Assembly (NCBI GenBank): GCA_014529385.2
Contig: CM043942.1
Location: 56,855,340 to 56,919,339 of the forward strand
Source: Adiantum capillus-veneris
Lineage: Eukaryota; Streptophyta; Polypodiopsida; Polypodiales; Pteridaceae
Length of the DNA stretch: 64,000 nt
Direction of reading: 5' to 3'
Shown: positions 34,171-46,384 of the stretch, piece after piece
Layout of the letters: every line of letters starts with the position of its first letter
How positions within the stretch are numbered: the stretch's first letter is position 1
Translations under genes and position numbers: made by a program
The notes under the pieces: generated by a model
What the model saw: the letters and a program-made list of their open reading frames with translations, nothing else
Databases searched by the model: none
What the model was told of the DNA's origin: nothing

Positions 34171-34970
34171 ATGGCAGACCAGTTTTCAGATCCCGCTTTT
34201 ATGAGTGCAGATGCATTTATGGGCTTCGTCACACGGATGACACCCAGTCATGGCAGAGGCGTCTCAGTACTGGGTAGCCAGAGGCAAGGAAACTACGCCT
34301 CCGGGTTTCCCACCCGAGGGTCCGACACCTATGGGGGGGGGGAACTCCTACGACTACGACTCCTGTGAGGTCTCCCATCATGGCCGCTTTGACACCTAGG
34401 GGTGCGGCAGAGGCGGCTACGTCCTCATTTCGCAGCATAGGTGCACTTGCCGATCTTGGTGATCATCAGGTGGAGGTGGCGGTTGCTGTGGAGGAGGGTC
34501 CACAGATGCTTCGACCCCTCCTCGCTCACGACCCCCGTCCTACCCAGGCACACCTCTCGACACACCTCTTAGCACACCTCCGACACCTTGGGGGGCACAC
34601 GATCCTAGTGCCTCCAAGATCTATACTATACAGGCAGATGGTTATGTTGACATGGATAGATTCGGGACTGAGATGAGACAGCGGATTCGCCAGCTCGCGG
34701 AGCTGCAGTTTTTGACCAGCATTCTGATGCCTTGGCCTGAGCAGGATCACGACAAAATAGATTATATAGTGGAGACCACCATGAGAGAGTATCAGCCTGC
34801 TCCAGGTTCAAAGGATCTTCCGAGGAGGTGGATCAAGGGTGTTGCACGAGACACCGTGAAACATCAACGAGATGCAGCTTGGCAGGCTTTCCCACACGAG
34901 ACGTAACAGCAGATCAGGGAGGATGAGCGGACAGCGAACACACGGTTCAGATAGCAACGTCAGGCCCTGT
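34171..34970 (+). pseudogene. Second CACTA gene (TNPA-like), 5' part
   Basis: After a 3' splice-like TTTGTGCAG a new frame starts MADQFSDPAFMSADAFMGF, then a Pro/Gly-rich stretch with frame breaks, then the frame 34652-34906 with MDRFGTEMRQRIRQLAELQF, ILMPWPEQDHDKIDY and LPRRWIKGVARDTVKHQRDA. Position and style fit the accessory DNA-binding protein of CACTA elements, though no signature domain was identified. It is interrupted at 34970 by the LTR element and continues at 52947. Confidence 0.55.
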
Positions 34971-35910
34971 TGTTAAGGCGGTTACGCCGCTAGCGGAAGC
35001 TAAATAGCGAGAACTCAACCAACAACAGAATTTGTCAGACGAGGACGGAGCTTGACCCGCAGGCGCATGGAAACAACTAGGTGGGTGTCAAATCACCTAC
35101 TCGACCTTCTAATGACAATCACTACTAAGGAAATCAAATCTAAGTTCTAAAATACGCAAGTGGCTGAAATCCGTACTACGAACGAATGCTATACGAAACA
35201 GGATCTAGAATCATTGAATCGATCTCAAACTCAAGGGGAAGTCTATACACTAGGTAAGAACAACACCCTAAAGACTTGAACTGCAAAATCAACCTATAAC
35301 CACTCCGTGCGGCAAACGCGTATGAAGACAGGCCAAAAAATACAGGTGACCGAAACTTGACCCCGATGGTACTAATGTGTAGCTCTACTCGTTGTGGTTC
35401 TATAGATATGCTGCACGCTCTATTCCGACACACGAGTTGGAAGAAAACTCACACCGAAGCTCGTAGGAACTTACCACACGTAGAAGCCGATAGCGCGCAC
35501 TCTTGGTATCTGTGCGTAGCTCTCACCGTTGCTAGCACAATGGTGGTGTCGCTTCTCCAATGGCGGCCCCGTAGCTCGCGTAGCAAGAAGATAAGACTCT
35601 CTCTCTCTCTCTCTCTCTCTCAGACACAGTCACGGCGCTCAAAAAACTCACTTTGATTAATTATTGAATCTCCTTTAGGTTACAAAACTTTGGCTTATAT
35701 ACCTCAGCCTTGGAGGTGAGAACATCTCTAATTATTTACATCAACAGGTGAAATTACTTCGGGATTACAAGCTGGAAACTCAATTGAGTCCCGTTACTTA
35801 ATGAATGGCTCAAATCAAAATTAATTTCGGAAAGACATTTATTACAATCAATGGTTACAAAATGATGGGTGTGAGCAAAAATGTGGGTGTGATCCTCTGC
35901 TAGCTCAACA
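34971..35910 (-). repeat. LTR family 3, 3' copy
   Basis: Minus strand TGTTGAGCTAGCAG ... CCGCCTTAACA, 940 bp. A TATA-like GGTATATAAGCC is at 35704-35693, and a (CT)n tract lies at about 35598-35621. 98-99% identical by eye to 51999-52946. Confidence 0.92.
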
Positions 35911-35922
35911 CTCCCCCCCTCC
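35911..35922 (-). other. Polypurine tract of the family 3 element
   Basis: Minus strand GGAGGGGGGGAG directly before LTR start TGTTGAGC. A GACGACATGAACGC sequence just upstream is typical of gypsy 3' ends. Confidence 0.85.
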
Positions 35923-35959
35923 GCGTTCATGTCGTCCATGACATGACTTTTAGGCTTGG

Positions 35960-38900
35960 TCAATAGAGTCCTGTCGTCTTGAGCATCTGCAAATGTGATT
36001 CGTAGCGTAGGTTGCCGATGGTCAAGGTTGGGCCGAATATTTTGCTTTCGTGAGTGAAAAAGCCGGTGTAGAAAGCTTCTTCGAATGTTTGCATGTGGAA
36101 GCTAGGCAAAAACATAATTCTTTGGTATAAGAGATGTAACACCTTTGGTGATGGCTGCAATGAAAGATCATACATCATATTCGTCACTGTGTCGGCCGTC
36201 GATAGTAGACTCGAGGTCGTGGCTTTATCTGGCGCGAACACTTCAATGCATGCTAAGAGAGTCCTGCAGATTTTCTTTAGCATCTGACACGAAAGGTCAG
36301 GAGAGCCAGTAAAGAGTTTGATGGTGCCCGTTAGGGTTTTCACCATGTAGGCTTTACCTATTCTCTCTCCTTCCTTTGGTCCTGGCATCTTGGGATAATT
36401 AAGCCAATTTGGCTTCTTTTCTGCAATCCTGCCATGCTCTTTCTAGTTTCTGACTCTTGGCACCGGGCAGAAGGTTGCATCCTCCCGAATCTCCTTTGGA
36501 GCCTCTACCAAGTAGATGAGGTAGGTTGGGTATTTGTTCAGCCAACCTTTCCTCCATCTAGGTTGAGAATCTACAATCTTCTTTGATTGTTCATCCTTTG
36601 TGATGTCGCCTTCGTAAAGAGCGACATACTGCTCCTCCTCTATTCTCTTTTTCGTCTTTATCACTTCAAATTTCATCAGAGGGAAAGGCAGGCTGGGTTG
36701 CATCCACTCTTCATGGAGCACTTTTGTGTCTAAACCTTGAAGTCTAATGGAGATGAGGAGTCTCCTTTCCCATTCCATTTCCGCCTTGGCACTTTCCTCT
36801 GTTGACTTTTCTATTTGGTCCTGGAGCCTTTGTTCTTCTTCTTCAGAGATTCCTGAAGTTGAGGCCACTTCTTGAACTGGGGCTGGATCTTCAATTGTGG
36901 TTGCCTCTCCAGTTTCTGGTAGCTCTATGGCTGCTCCCCCTGCTTCTTCTTGTGGTGTCTCTGTTTCTCTTCTTTGTTGCTCTTGTAGGTCTTGGAGCTG
37001 TTTGCGGAGGGCCTCATTTTTTGTCCTTAGTGTTTGGTTTTCTGATGTGAGCCTCTCCTCTGCATCCAATGATCCCTCCGCCATGTGCAATCTTTGCACT
37101 TGCTCTAACCTTAGCTCTCTTTGCAAACTTCTGACCTAATCTTCCAGAGCTGGTACGAGGGCTCCCTCTTGTTCTGTTCCTGCTCTACTAGCTCTAGGGG
37201 TGGTCCTGAGTCTCGTGATTGTCCTTTCTTGAAGTTCGACTCTTTCCCTTAGCTCAATGAGCTCATCCTTGGCTGCCTCCAGCTCATCTTCTATTCGCTC
37301 CTTTGCTTCCTGTGAACTTGTTACCCTCTTGAAGCTTCGGCTAGTTGGAGTATCAAGCCGTCTCTCTCGTTTTCTGCGTCGTAGAGTGATGCTTTATGAC
37401 TTTCAGATTCAGTCATAGCATTCTCTAACTTCTTCTGCAACTTTGCTTCCTTTTGTTTTGCTGTCTCAATTGCTACTTCCTTTGATCTGGATCTTTCTTT
37501 AATCTTGTTGAGCAGTTCATGCACCATGTGCATGTCTTTTTCATCTTCATCTGTCAACTTGACAGCTCTTTCTGCCACCACCTCCAATGGCTTCGGCTCT
37601 TCTAGTATGTTCTGTTCGTCTATTTTCTCTTCACTCTCCATTGTACCCTTTGTCTTTTCCTTCGTCCCTTTCCGATCATCTTGTTTTCGTAGGGATATCC
37701 CATAAACTGCCTCCAGGGCCTCTTCTTCACTGTATCCGATCGCTACCAAATCCTCATAATCATCTTTCTTTTGCTGAACTGGATCTATCTCCTTTTCCTT
37801 GGTCCCGACCTCCGGCTTTTCCATAACTTCTGTTTCTATTTCTATTGTGGTCTTCTCCACAATAATTTCCGTCTTCTTCTGGCTTGGTACATCAGTAAAG
37901 GAGGGCTGATTGTCCTCAGTCATCTTGGCTTTCCCTTTGTTTGCTTGCCCGTCTTTCTCTCGAAGTTCAGTAGACTCATCTACTTCCTTCTTCTCCTTGT
38001 CGTCCTTTTTCAGCTCAGCTTTTAAAAGCTGTACTTCCTCTTCAGTATAAGGCTCGACAGGTTGCTGCTCCAGTATGGCCTCCGACTCCTCATAAGCTCT
38101 AATATATTGATCATATTGATCAACATGTGGCCTCACTGAGCTGGTTCCGACTTTAGTGGGGTCTGGCACCCACATTTCTTCAAAGTCCCCCTTTAGATCT
38201 CTTTCCGCTCTAAACTGCTCCACCAGCCTTTCCATTCTTGCGGCTTTTTGGCTTTTGGTTTGCTTGGGATCAGCCTTCTTCTTCGCTTTCTTCTTGAGCG
38301 GCTCGTCCACAGCCTCTTCAGGTTCTGAAACTATTTCTAGTTTTCGGCGTGCTCTTGTGGACGCCCTCTTGGATACTTCTTGCTGTTCTTCCTCCTCATC
38401 GGCTCCTCTAAGCCACTCATTCTGGGAGGGAACCCGTGGCCCTTGATCTCTGGCTCCAATAGCTTCATAAGCTATTCTTGTCAGAACTTCAGCTCCTACT
38501 ATATACTTTGGCTTCTCGTTGTGCATGGCGATTACTTGCTCGTGGATGTATTGAGCATAATTCACCTCTTTTGGCATGTTGCTCTTCAGTGCCCATGTGA
38601 TGGGAGTTGCTATGGCATTGGGCGGTTTCGTATACTTTTGCGGTCTTTTACTGCAAATATGGAGAAATTGGTTGTACAGTCGGCAAAGGGTTGCCGCTCT
38701 TTGGTCTGCCATATCTCCATAAGTTGCATTCTGTTTCTTGGACCATAAACCTCTATAGCCTCCCTTCTTTCCCTGACAGAGCTCCCTTTGTTTTTCAGCT
38801 TCAATGCATCTGCAATGAGCCGTGGAGTGATCTGTACTTCTACTTTCTCTCCATCCATGGCTGTCAATGTGGCTTTCCCATCCTTCTGAATGGATGTTGC

Positions 38901-39233
38901 CAACTCGTACACTCTTCTTGTATCCACACCTGATGGTCTCGAGGTGAGGAACCTGTGTAAGTCAGCCCTTTCCAGGTATCTGCTGATGTTCTCTGATCTG
39001 CTATAATCCACTAATTCTCGTGGGATCATAGGTACATCGACCGATTGCCCTTGAGGATCTCTGAAAGTCCCCTGGTAGATCTTTATTCCCTCTTTTTCTA
39101 GTACTGCTTCCTCCACCCAAGTCTTGGTTGGCTTGAGGGTTTCTGTTGGAATATCAAAAGGTTCTGCTTCTGCAAGAGCATCCTTGATGGTTGGTCTTTT
39201 TCTCTTAGTTGCCGATGACTTAGCGGAATCCAT
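35960..39233 (-). pseudogene. Gag-like coiled-coil polyprotein, four frames
   Basis: Four successive minus frames: 39233-38610 (MDSAKSSATKRKRPTIKDAL; ADLHRFLTSRPSGVDTRRVY), 38712-37321 (463 codons; ICSKRPQKYTKPPNAIATPI, bipartite basic KKKAKKKADPK, long acidic and coiled-coil part), 37126-36443 (heptad-rich, ENQTLRTKNEALRKQLQDLQ) and 36388-35960 (HLLYQRIMFLPSFHMQTFEE). Readable sequence continues across the joins near 38660, 37320 and 36400, so these are frameshifts or stops in one long product of about 1000 residues. No protease, RT or integrase motif occurs. It most resembles a gag-like or Athila-ORF1-like protein of a non-autonomous element, but no domain was recognised with certainty. Confidence 0.55.
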
Positions 39234-39399
39234 GGATCCTGTAACTCCAATTTCAGAAGTTAGCGTCTTTTTAGTACTGAAAGCCGAAATGAAGCTTTTA
39301 ACTATTCAAATGACTTGAAAATTGAAACATGAGCTATTTAGGGCCTAAGGATGCAATGTAGGTGAAAAAATATGCAAACTGGGCTCAAAATCATGTTGG

Positions 39400-40410
39400 A
39401 GACATCATACGCGTATGATGTCTTTTGTGTCAGAATGACTTCATATTGGTTGTGCTTGTAGCTGATAGTGTATACATGAGTATTATATGCTTGGATTTGA
39501 GTTTGGATCCCATTTGGTCAAGTTTTGGCCAGTTTAGTCCGGTTCAGGCTCTTGGCAAAATTTTGAAAGGGAATTGGATTTTATGATCCAAATTGGGTAA
39601 AACTTGGTGGATTACTTTCAAATGGCATGTAGAACACTTCTGTTTGGTGGTTGAAGCCCTGAGGTGCCAAAATCACATAGTGAGACATCATACGCGCATG
39701 ATGTCTTTTAGTGCATTTTTGGACCAATTTTCTCTATAAGCTTGGTTTTGGCTTTAGATAGGCTTATTCAGTGGATTTATCAAGTTTGGATAGAATTTGG
39801 ACTAAAAATGGCTCTGGAGACATCATACGCGTATGATGTCTTTTTCATCAATTTTTCATGGGATTGGTTCTGTGGACTCTCCATGTGCTAGTGAAGGACT
39901 GTTTATACTCAAATCTTGGTTTGGACTTGAATATGTTGGATTTGGGACAAAAATAGGCTTTGTATGAAGGATTTTCTCTTAATTGGGCTAATGGGGTGAT
40001 CCACTTGACCAAATGGTTCCAAACTTCATATGTAGCATGTATTAGATATATATAATGGATGTATGATGACAAATGAGCATTTTTGGCTCTGTAAGTGCAA
40101 ATAGACATCATACGCGTATAATGTCTTTTGTGTCAAAATGGTGCTTTTTGGTTCCAGATAGCTTGTAGATGTGTTAATCAACAATCCTACAAAGTTTCAA
40201 TGAGTTTGGAGTTATTTTGACAAAATTAGGACCAAAAATCAATTTTATGGCCTACTTTGCGTCTTTTTGATTTTCCTTGGGTTTTCTAACTCCAATTCTC
40301 ATGATACTTGGTTCATAGGATGTGATTAACATGTGGAATGAGGCTATGCACTCAAATGTTGAAATGGATGTGAAAATCATGCTGTGAGACATCATACGCG
40401 TATGATGTCT
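39400..40410. repeat. Palindrome array, left cluster (five copies)
   Basis: Five copies of a 22-24 bp palindrome with core CATCATACGCGTATGATG start at 39401, 39684, 39819, 40104 and 40388 (GAC...GTC bounds). Copies 1, 3 and 5 are perfect; copies 2 and 4 have one change each. Spacings are 283, 135, 285 and 284 bp. Each is followed by T3-T5. The DNA between is only weakly similar between units. It lies just upstream of the gag-like region in the leader of the family 3 element. Confidence 0.9.
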
Positions 40411-40860
40411 TTTCTTGAAATGTTGGTCTTTTTGTGCAAAGAATGCTTTGTGCTAGTGCCCTAAGCCCTGCTAACTAGTTTTCAACTTAAAAAGTCATCA
40501 GTTTAGCTAAAAAGCCCCCTTATAGGCATTTCAGTCTCCGAAGTCGTCTTTTTGCCTTGGAGTTGAATTTCTTCAACTTTTCTTCTCGAGAGTTGCATTT
40601 CCAGCTCATTGGATATGTTGTGAAGCCACCTATTTGGTTGAACTTGACTTTGGCTCCCCGTTCTCCATCTTTCTCCATTTGGTTGCCCGAAAGCGTCTTT
40701 TTCACCATCGGTAAGTGAATCAGCTTTCTTTTGGGTTTTGCTTGCAAACATAAGTCATCCATGTATATTTGAAGCTGCTTGTGAAGTTTCATGTCATTTG
40801 GTCGTCAATTTTAGCCGTTATGCCAAAATGACGCTGTGAGCGGGATGAAAACACACACAG
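40411..40860. other. Unassigned junction between family 3 leader and nested material
   Basis: Only short minus-strand open stretches (to 90 codons, basic, no known domain, at 40792-40503). The exact edge of the nested insertion could not be placed here, and no half palindrome matching the one at 50749 was found. Confidence 0.4.
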
Positions 40861-41002
40861 CGCCTCTATAACGACCCGACACACACTCTTGGGAAGATAC
40901 ACACACACACTATGGGGCACCACTCGGCTTAGACAACACACCTGGCCGAGACAGGGAACACACCTCAGGAGTGAGAGGAGAGAGACTATCCACTTGCCCA
41001 CT

Positions 41003-41038
<36 letters not shown>

Positions 41039-43160
41039 AAAAAACTCAGCTCAAAAGAGGAGAATTTCTGATGTTTAGATACAATTGATCTTGGGCCAAC
41101 ACCAATGGGGCAAATAGCTCACACAATATGGGTAAAATAAGCCAGATACAATCACAAATTGGAGAAGAAGCTTCACTCACCGGAGAAGATTACACAGAAA
41201 AACAGCAGAAAAAGAGTGAGGAATTTGGCAAAATGGACAGCGCCATCGCGTCCGGAACGGGCCAAAACCCCATTCTACAATGTCAAAGTGCTCAAATCCG
41301 ACTTCGAATGAGCAGTTTACGACCAAAACAGGCTCCAAAAACCCAAAAAACACACCTGCGACTGTTCCTCCTCTCTTCTCCACGTTTTTTGGTCTTCTCT
41401 CTGTTTTTTCAGTTCCCACACTTAGATTTTTTAGTTGGGCACCCTTGTCCTTTTAGATGACCTCAAACGGACCCCGAATAGGCCAAAAACTGACCTCGCA
41501 GTGCATAGTTGTCACCCTGCTGCATCCATGCGCACACCTGGCACTCAGCTTTTTCCAATAATGCATCTCGCCACCACGTGAAGTGGCCCCAAAAGTGGTC
41601 CTAATGATGACCTTTCTGCATAACTCTCACAAGAAAACACCCACGTTGTGTCCGTCCTCATCCGCGTGCAAATATTGACCTCGTTCGCCCTCCTGACGCC
41701 ACTAGATGCCATCTGACGCACTTGCTGACCTCACGTCGTTGGCCCGCGGATAGCTTCCTCGAGAAGTTTTACGCGCTATAAACTCCTCATTATTGTAGAA
41801 AAAACATACTGGTACTGGTGATAGTGAAAATCGATGAACTATGTACATGCTGTCCTACCTGTACACATGTGGGCCCCACGTAACCACCTGGCTATGGAAA
41901 TTGGGCAATCCTTTATTTGATGCACCATGCATGTATATGTACATATGCGCAATCCCTTGCTCCAAAAAACTCCTGACAACGCTTTGTGTGTCCGTCGCCG
42001 AATTGGTTGTTCCGACCTACTTTTGGTGATCCAAACCCGGAGATACTCCATGGTTGCATTGCCCTCGATGTTGTTAAGCTTCCTGAGAAGTTTTGTGTCG
42101 TTCCGACAACTTTTTTTCTGTTTGCCTCTTGCAGGCTCTGTTGACCTAGGGTTTTTCCAGTCGTTCTTTCTCGAGCTTTGAGTGCTAGAAACTCATCTCC
42201 TATACTAGGGTAACCCACCTCTAAGTTCTTGCAAGGTTTGGTTAGGCGGTTGTGCCCCTACCTAGCGTTCCTCCCCATTCCCCGTCTGCTCTTGTTTCTT
42301 GGTTTTGGTGAGTTTTCGCGACAAAATTTAACGATAAGCATCAAAAGCTTATGGCAACGAGTCTACCTCTCATGTCTGGTGTCCTCTGAGCTCTCGTAGC
42401 AGTCGTAGAAGGCGGTAGAAGGTCGGATGCTCCTGTGTGCTCTTTGCTCTCTCCAAGAAGGTAATAGTGGAAATGAGCTTGATAGTGAAGTGAAAAATAC
42501 TTATCTTCAGACTTCTCGGATCACTTGTTACCAAATTTGACATGTGCTCCTATCTCATCGTGAAATGCACTTTAGGATTTGAAATTTCTCAATTCGGACT
42601 CCGTTTGACTTGTTTTTGAGAAATCTGTCCACTTTGCCAAAATTCTGTCATTTCGGGCTTTCCGCAACTTTTTCAGAATTGTACCCCATTTTTACCATGG
42701 GTTGTCCTTGTCATTAGGATCATCACCGTCTATTCTTTTCTTTTTTCCGATCTCATTTCACCTGCTTTTTTATTTTTCTTTTATTTTTATTAAGAAAATC
42801 ATAAAAAATAAAGGAAAATAGCAAATTGAAGCCAAAAAATTCCAAACATACACGATAAATAGCTGGTAACCCTGTGTATATGAATATACACTTCTTTGTG
42901 ATTTCTGGACTTGGATTACCACTTTTTTCCACTTTTTAGCTCCAAAAACACTCTTATTTAGTGATATTTACACATCTAGAGACCCAAATTCATCATTTGA
43001 TCTCTTCTTGTTGCAAAACAAGGTATATAAGGGCATAAATATTATCAATATCCGCAATCAAACATAAAAACTTGCAAAATCATGTAAGACACTGCCCTTG
43101 TAATATAATTTTTGTTTATCTTTGTTTTTTCCGCTTGTAGCTGCTTTGTAGCTCCTGTAT
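40861..43160 (-). repeat. Probable 3' LTR of the integrase-protease element (boundaries approximate)
   Basis: It lies directly after a polypurine tract at 43174-43162 and carries the hairpin-TGGTGCCCC element at 40950-40914 beside an (AC)n tract (41004-41037), as in the other LTRs. No coding similarity. A second copy was not found in the window, so the ends are guesses. The sequence after the tract starts TATACAGGAGC rather than TG. Confidence 0.4.
40914..40950 (-). other. LTR hairpin followed by TGGTGCCCC (third family)
   Basis: Minus strand CTCGGC (40950-40945), 16-nt loop, GCCGAG (40928-40923), then TGGTGCCCC (40922-40914). The stem differs entirely from the CCTAGTT type yet is fully paired. 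Confidence 0.55.
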
Positions 43161-43161
43161 A

Positions 43162-43174
43162 CCTCCCCCCCTCC
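43162..43174 (-). other. Polypurine tract after the WIPK-repeat ORF
   Basis: Minus strand GGAGGGGGGGAGG, nearly identical to the tract of the family 3 element, 22 bp past the ORF end at 43197. Confidence 0.75.
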
Positions 43175-43196
43175 TAGTCTGAGTCCTCCCGGACGA

Positions 43197-44128
43197 CTAT
43201 GAAGTGTCTGTGGGCGAAGCCTTGTAGTTGTTTTGGTCATAAATTCCCAATGTAATTGTAGAGCGACGATACAACATTCTTTCCAATAAAGCTGCTCTTT
43301 GTTTGATTGATGGATTGGTGGTCGGGTTTTGGGTTGGTTTTGGCAATTTGGTAGTAGAATCAGTAGATGGATTCTTCGTTACCTTGTTGTCTTTTTTCAC
43401 AATCCAAATCTGCTTCCGCTTTGCTTGCCACAAACTCTTTGCGACCCAAACCTGCTTTGTTCTGTGTGTTGATTTCCTTGGCTTGAAATACCTAGGAGTT
43501 TCCGTGGCTTGTACTGAAGGGAGTTCCTGTTTACAAATCTTTGGGATCCAAATTTGCTTGCTATAGCTTTGTGCTATCATGAACTTCTTTGGAATCCAGA
43601 TCTGTTTCACTGTCCTTGATTGTCTGGAATCACTCTGTTGTCTGGTATTGAAGACTCTGTTTTCCACCTTTGTGTTCTCTGGCACGGCCTTTTTTGGTCT
43701 CCATACCAACTTTGACTCCATTTTTTTCCAAGGTTGAGCTGTTATATTATTGCTTGTCTTCCTTATCCACTGTTGAGAATTCCTCGTCGAAGAGTAATCT
43801 GGTTGTATAGAAACTTTTGGTTGCCATTGCTTCTTCTTTTTCTCTGGTTGTTGTTTATCTTTGTCTTTGGATTCGTCCTTTGGAGTTGGCTGTTCTCCTT
43901 TGGTGAACTTAACTGATTGACTTTCACCTTCGTATTTGATAAGCACTGAATTAGAACTCCAGTCAATCATTGCATTATATTGCTTCTACCATGGTTGTCC
44001 TAGCAATAATGGATGTTGTGTAGCTTTGTCTTCAACCACGTAAAACATATGAGGATACACATATTGGTTAATCTGTATATGTAAAACTGTGCATCCGACA
44101 GTTTTGATTGAATTCTCAGAGTAACTCT
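43197..44128 (-). pseudogene. Protease end and basic KQIWIPK-repeat protein
   Basis: Reading from 44128: IQINQYVYPHMFYVV and HPLLLGQPW (the retropepsin ILGxPW-type end), a stop, then the 257-codon frame 43970-43197. That frame is very basic and carries repeated short units KQIWIPK, KQVWVAK, KQIWIVK and KLVWRPK, each followed by variable spacers. Similar KxxWxPK repeats occur in linkers of plant copia gag-pol proteins; here they follow the protease. Possibly an RNA-binding tail. Ends at 43197 just before a polypurine tract. Confidence 0.5.
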
Positions 44129-44793
44129 TTAACTCTTTCTTGGCAGTAGTTTAGTGTCATTTGTCAATTGTCTATACAAACTGAGTGAAAGTAGGTTAGC
44201 TTGAGCTCCTGAATCCAATAGTGCTCTGGCTTTGATTTGGTTGGTTCCTACTTTGCATTCAACGATGGGTTCTTCTTTGTCATTATCCATTTCTGTTATA
44301 CTGACTGCGTTTATTCGTATTGCTCCTTCATTGCGCTGTTTCTGACGTAGTAGTCTTCTTTTCTCCATTCTTTCCTTCGCCTCGGCTTGCGCTTCCTCCT
44401 CAATCTTTTTCTTTTTCTGGATAAGCAGCTTTTCTTGATGTATTTTGAGAAGCATGTCTTGGGTTAGCGGCAAAAGATACTTTTTCACTCTGCATCCACT
44501 AATCCAATTGGGCATTTCTTCTCCGTCTAATGTAGCAAGCTTGACGGCTCCACTTGGTGATAGATCTTTAATCACCAGAGGTCCCATCCCTCGCTTTTTA
44601 AGCTTCTTTGCATGCTGTTTCAGAGTGTAAACTAGGACATAGTTCCCAATTTTAAACTCTTTAGTCCGCACATGCTTATCAAAAAATTCCTTTTGTCGCC
44701 TTTTTTGAGCGTAGATAGAAGCTACTGCTTTTAGGCGAAGCTCGTCTAGCTTTTCCAGGTCTTCTATTCTATCAGAAAGCTCGTGCTCTGTCC
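44129..44793 (-). pseudogene. Integrase C-terminus followed by a retropepsin-like domain
   Basis: From 44793 the frame reads HELSDRIEDLEKLDELRLKA and FKIGNYVLVYTLKQH, GPLVIKDLSPSGAVKLATLD, the integrase C-terminal SH3-like domain of gypsy elements. A charged helix (KKKKIEEEAQAEAKERMEKR) follows, then VECKVGTNQIKARALLDSGA and QANLLSLSLYRQL, a typical retropepsin active site. Protease after integrase is not the normal Ty3/gypsy order (PR-RT-RH-INT). The 44671-44129 part is open; the left end is cut by the LTR starting at 44794. Confidence 0.7.
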
Positions 44794-46384
44794 TGTTATA
44801 ATAATCAATATCTAATTCTCCTAAATGATTTTCTCATATTAAACTGATCATTTAATGTGGGGAAGTGCCAAGGGAGAAAAAGCTAGAATATTGGTTAAGT
44901 TAGCAGACCGGCCACAGTAGGGATCCAAAGGAGGGAAAATAGGGATCCAAAGGGGGGGCCATCTGCAAAAGAGCCATATGAAACAATGGGCCAAAAAGAC
45001 CCTAAGGTTCAGCCCATTAAGACTTCCAAAATGCTAAGGTTCCAAAATTCAAAGGTTGTGTCCAAAGGTCAACCCTAGGGAAAATTGGATGCTTAGTGTG
45101 TGCTCAAAAGTCTTTGCATATCCCTACATGGGAGGGGGCGAGCCCCAAAGCTAGGGGATGAGAGAGAAAGCCACACACACACACACAGGCTCCCTTTACA
45201 CAAAGGGAATGAGGGACACATGTCAGCTCCCTAGGCCAGATGCCCACAAGGTGTGCCCAATTCCTATTGGAAGACCCTTGAAGTGGACCAATGAGAATTA
45301 AGCTAGAGTAAATCTAGTCTAATTAATTTAAAAACATTTTTATAAAAAAACCAATAAGAATTAAGTGTCCTAGAAGACTATTGGGCAGTCTCCCAGGGGT
45401 CCAATGAGCATTCACGAGCCCCATGGCTTGCCTGATTCCTATTGGCCAGGAGGCAAAGGGGTCCAATGAGAGTTTAGTTTAATTATTTAATTACCTAAAG
45501 CTCTCACAAAAGGGGAAAGGGGGACACATGTCAGAAGGCTATCACTTATGCTGCTTAATCCCTATTGGCTTGACCTGGGAGGTCCAATGAGGCAAAAGGC
45601 AGACTTACTTAGCGGCTAGGGCTCGCCCAAGAGAGAGGGGGGGGGCTGATTTTTGCTTGGCATTGACACACACAATCTCACACTTGACCATGTGTGAAGG
45701 GAAAATACTCTATCTCCTCCCAAGCTTTAATGGAGAGCTCATCACCTACTCCAAGCTTGTGAGATAGAAGCCTACATCAACACTCTCTTGGCATGTGGAT
45801 GCAAATCCAACCAAGAGCCAAGCTTCAATGCATGCTCATCTTCTCTACCAAGCTAATTACTAAGCTAAGCTATGCTAATATGAGTGATTATGTGAGGAGA
45901 TGTACTTCTTTCTCGTAAGATACTTCTTTTTCCTCTCAATCTACTCTCATACCCTGCTAGCTCTCACCATCTTCGAAGGTGTGTGAGGTCTTGGGTCTGA
46001 GAACGGGGATAATTCAAGTTGTGTTTGATTAAGTGTTTTGCTTGGTGTATGAAGCTTCCATCTTCATTGCACTAGCTAGTCTTGAAGGAACACAAAGAAT
46101 TGTATTGTACAATGTCTCTCTTGATGGGAGAAACCATAATACAAAGCCTTTTGGAGGGGGGACCGGCTCCATGCAAATCCGGTCCTCAACTGTTGTCAAT
46201 AGCTTAATTGCTCTCTCTTTTGAAAGTATTGTCGATGCTATCTAACTAGGTGTTATGCTTTTTGTTGCTCTCTCTCCACCCAAGCACTCTTGTAATTCTC
46301 ATTAAGAATCAACTCTAATGAAATGCCCACTATGTTCATGCTAAATTCCGCTACACAAAAGATTTTAGGCCATTAAATGTTACA
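44794..46384 (+). repeat. LTR family 1, copy C (solo-like, plus orientation)
   Basis: It starts TGTTATAATAATCAATATC at 44794 and ends AAATGTTACA at 46384 (1591 bp), the reverse orientation of copies A and B. It has a repeated GGGATCCAAAGG pair near 44922-44960 and an (AC)n tract near 45173-45187. Flanks TGTCC and TCAAG do not match, and unrelated elements lie on the two sides, so it marks a rearranged junction rather than a clean solo LTR. Confidence 0.8.

Noticed and set aside
34135-34676. Overlapping open frames as separate genes
   Set aside because: They are different frames over the decayed Pro/Gly-rich part of one CACTA gene.
39400-40410. CRISPR-like array of repeats
   Set aside because: The repeats are palindromic and spacers are uneven, partly similar to each other and over 100 bp; there are no cas genes, and the setting is a plant retrotransposon.
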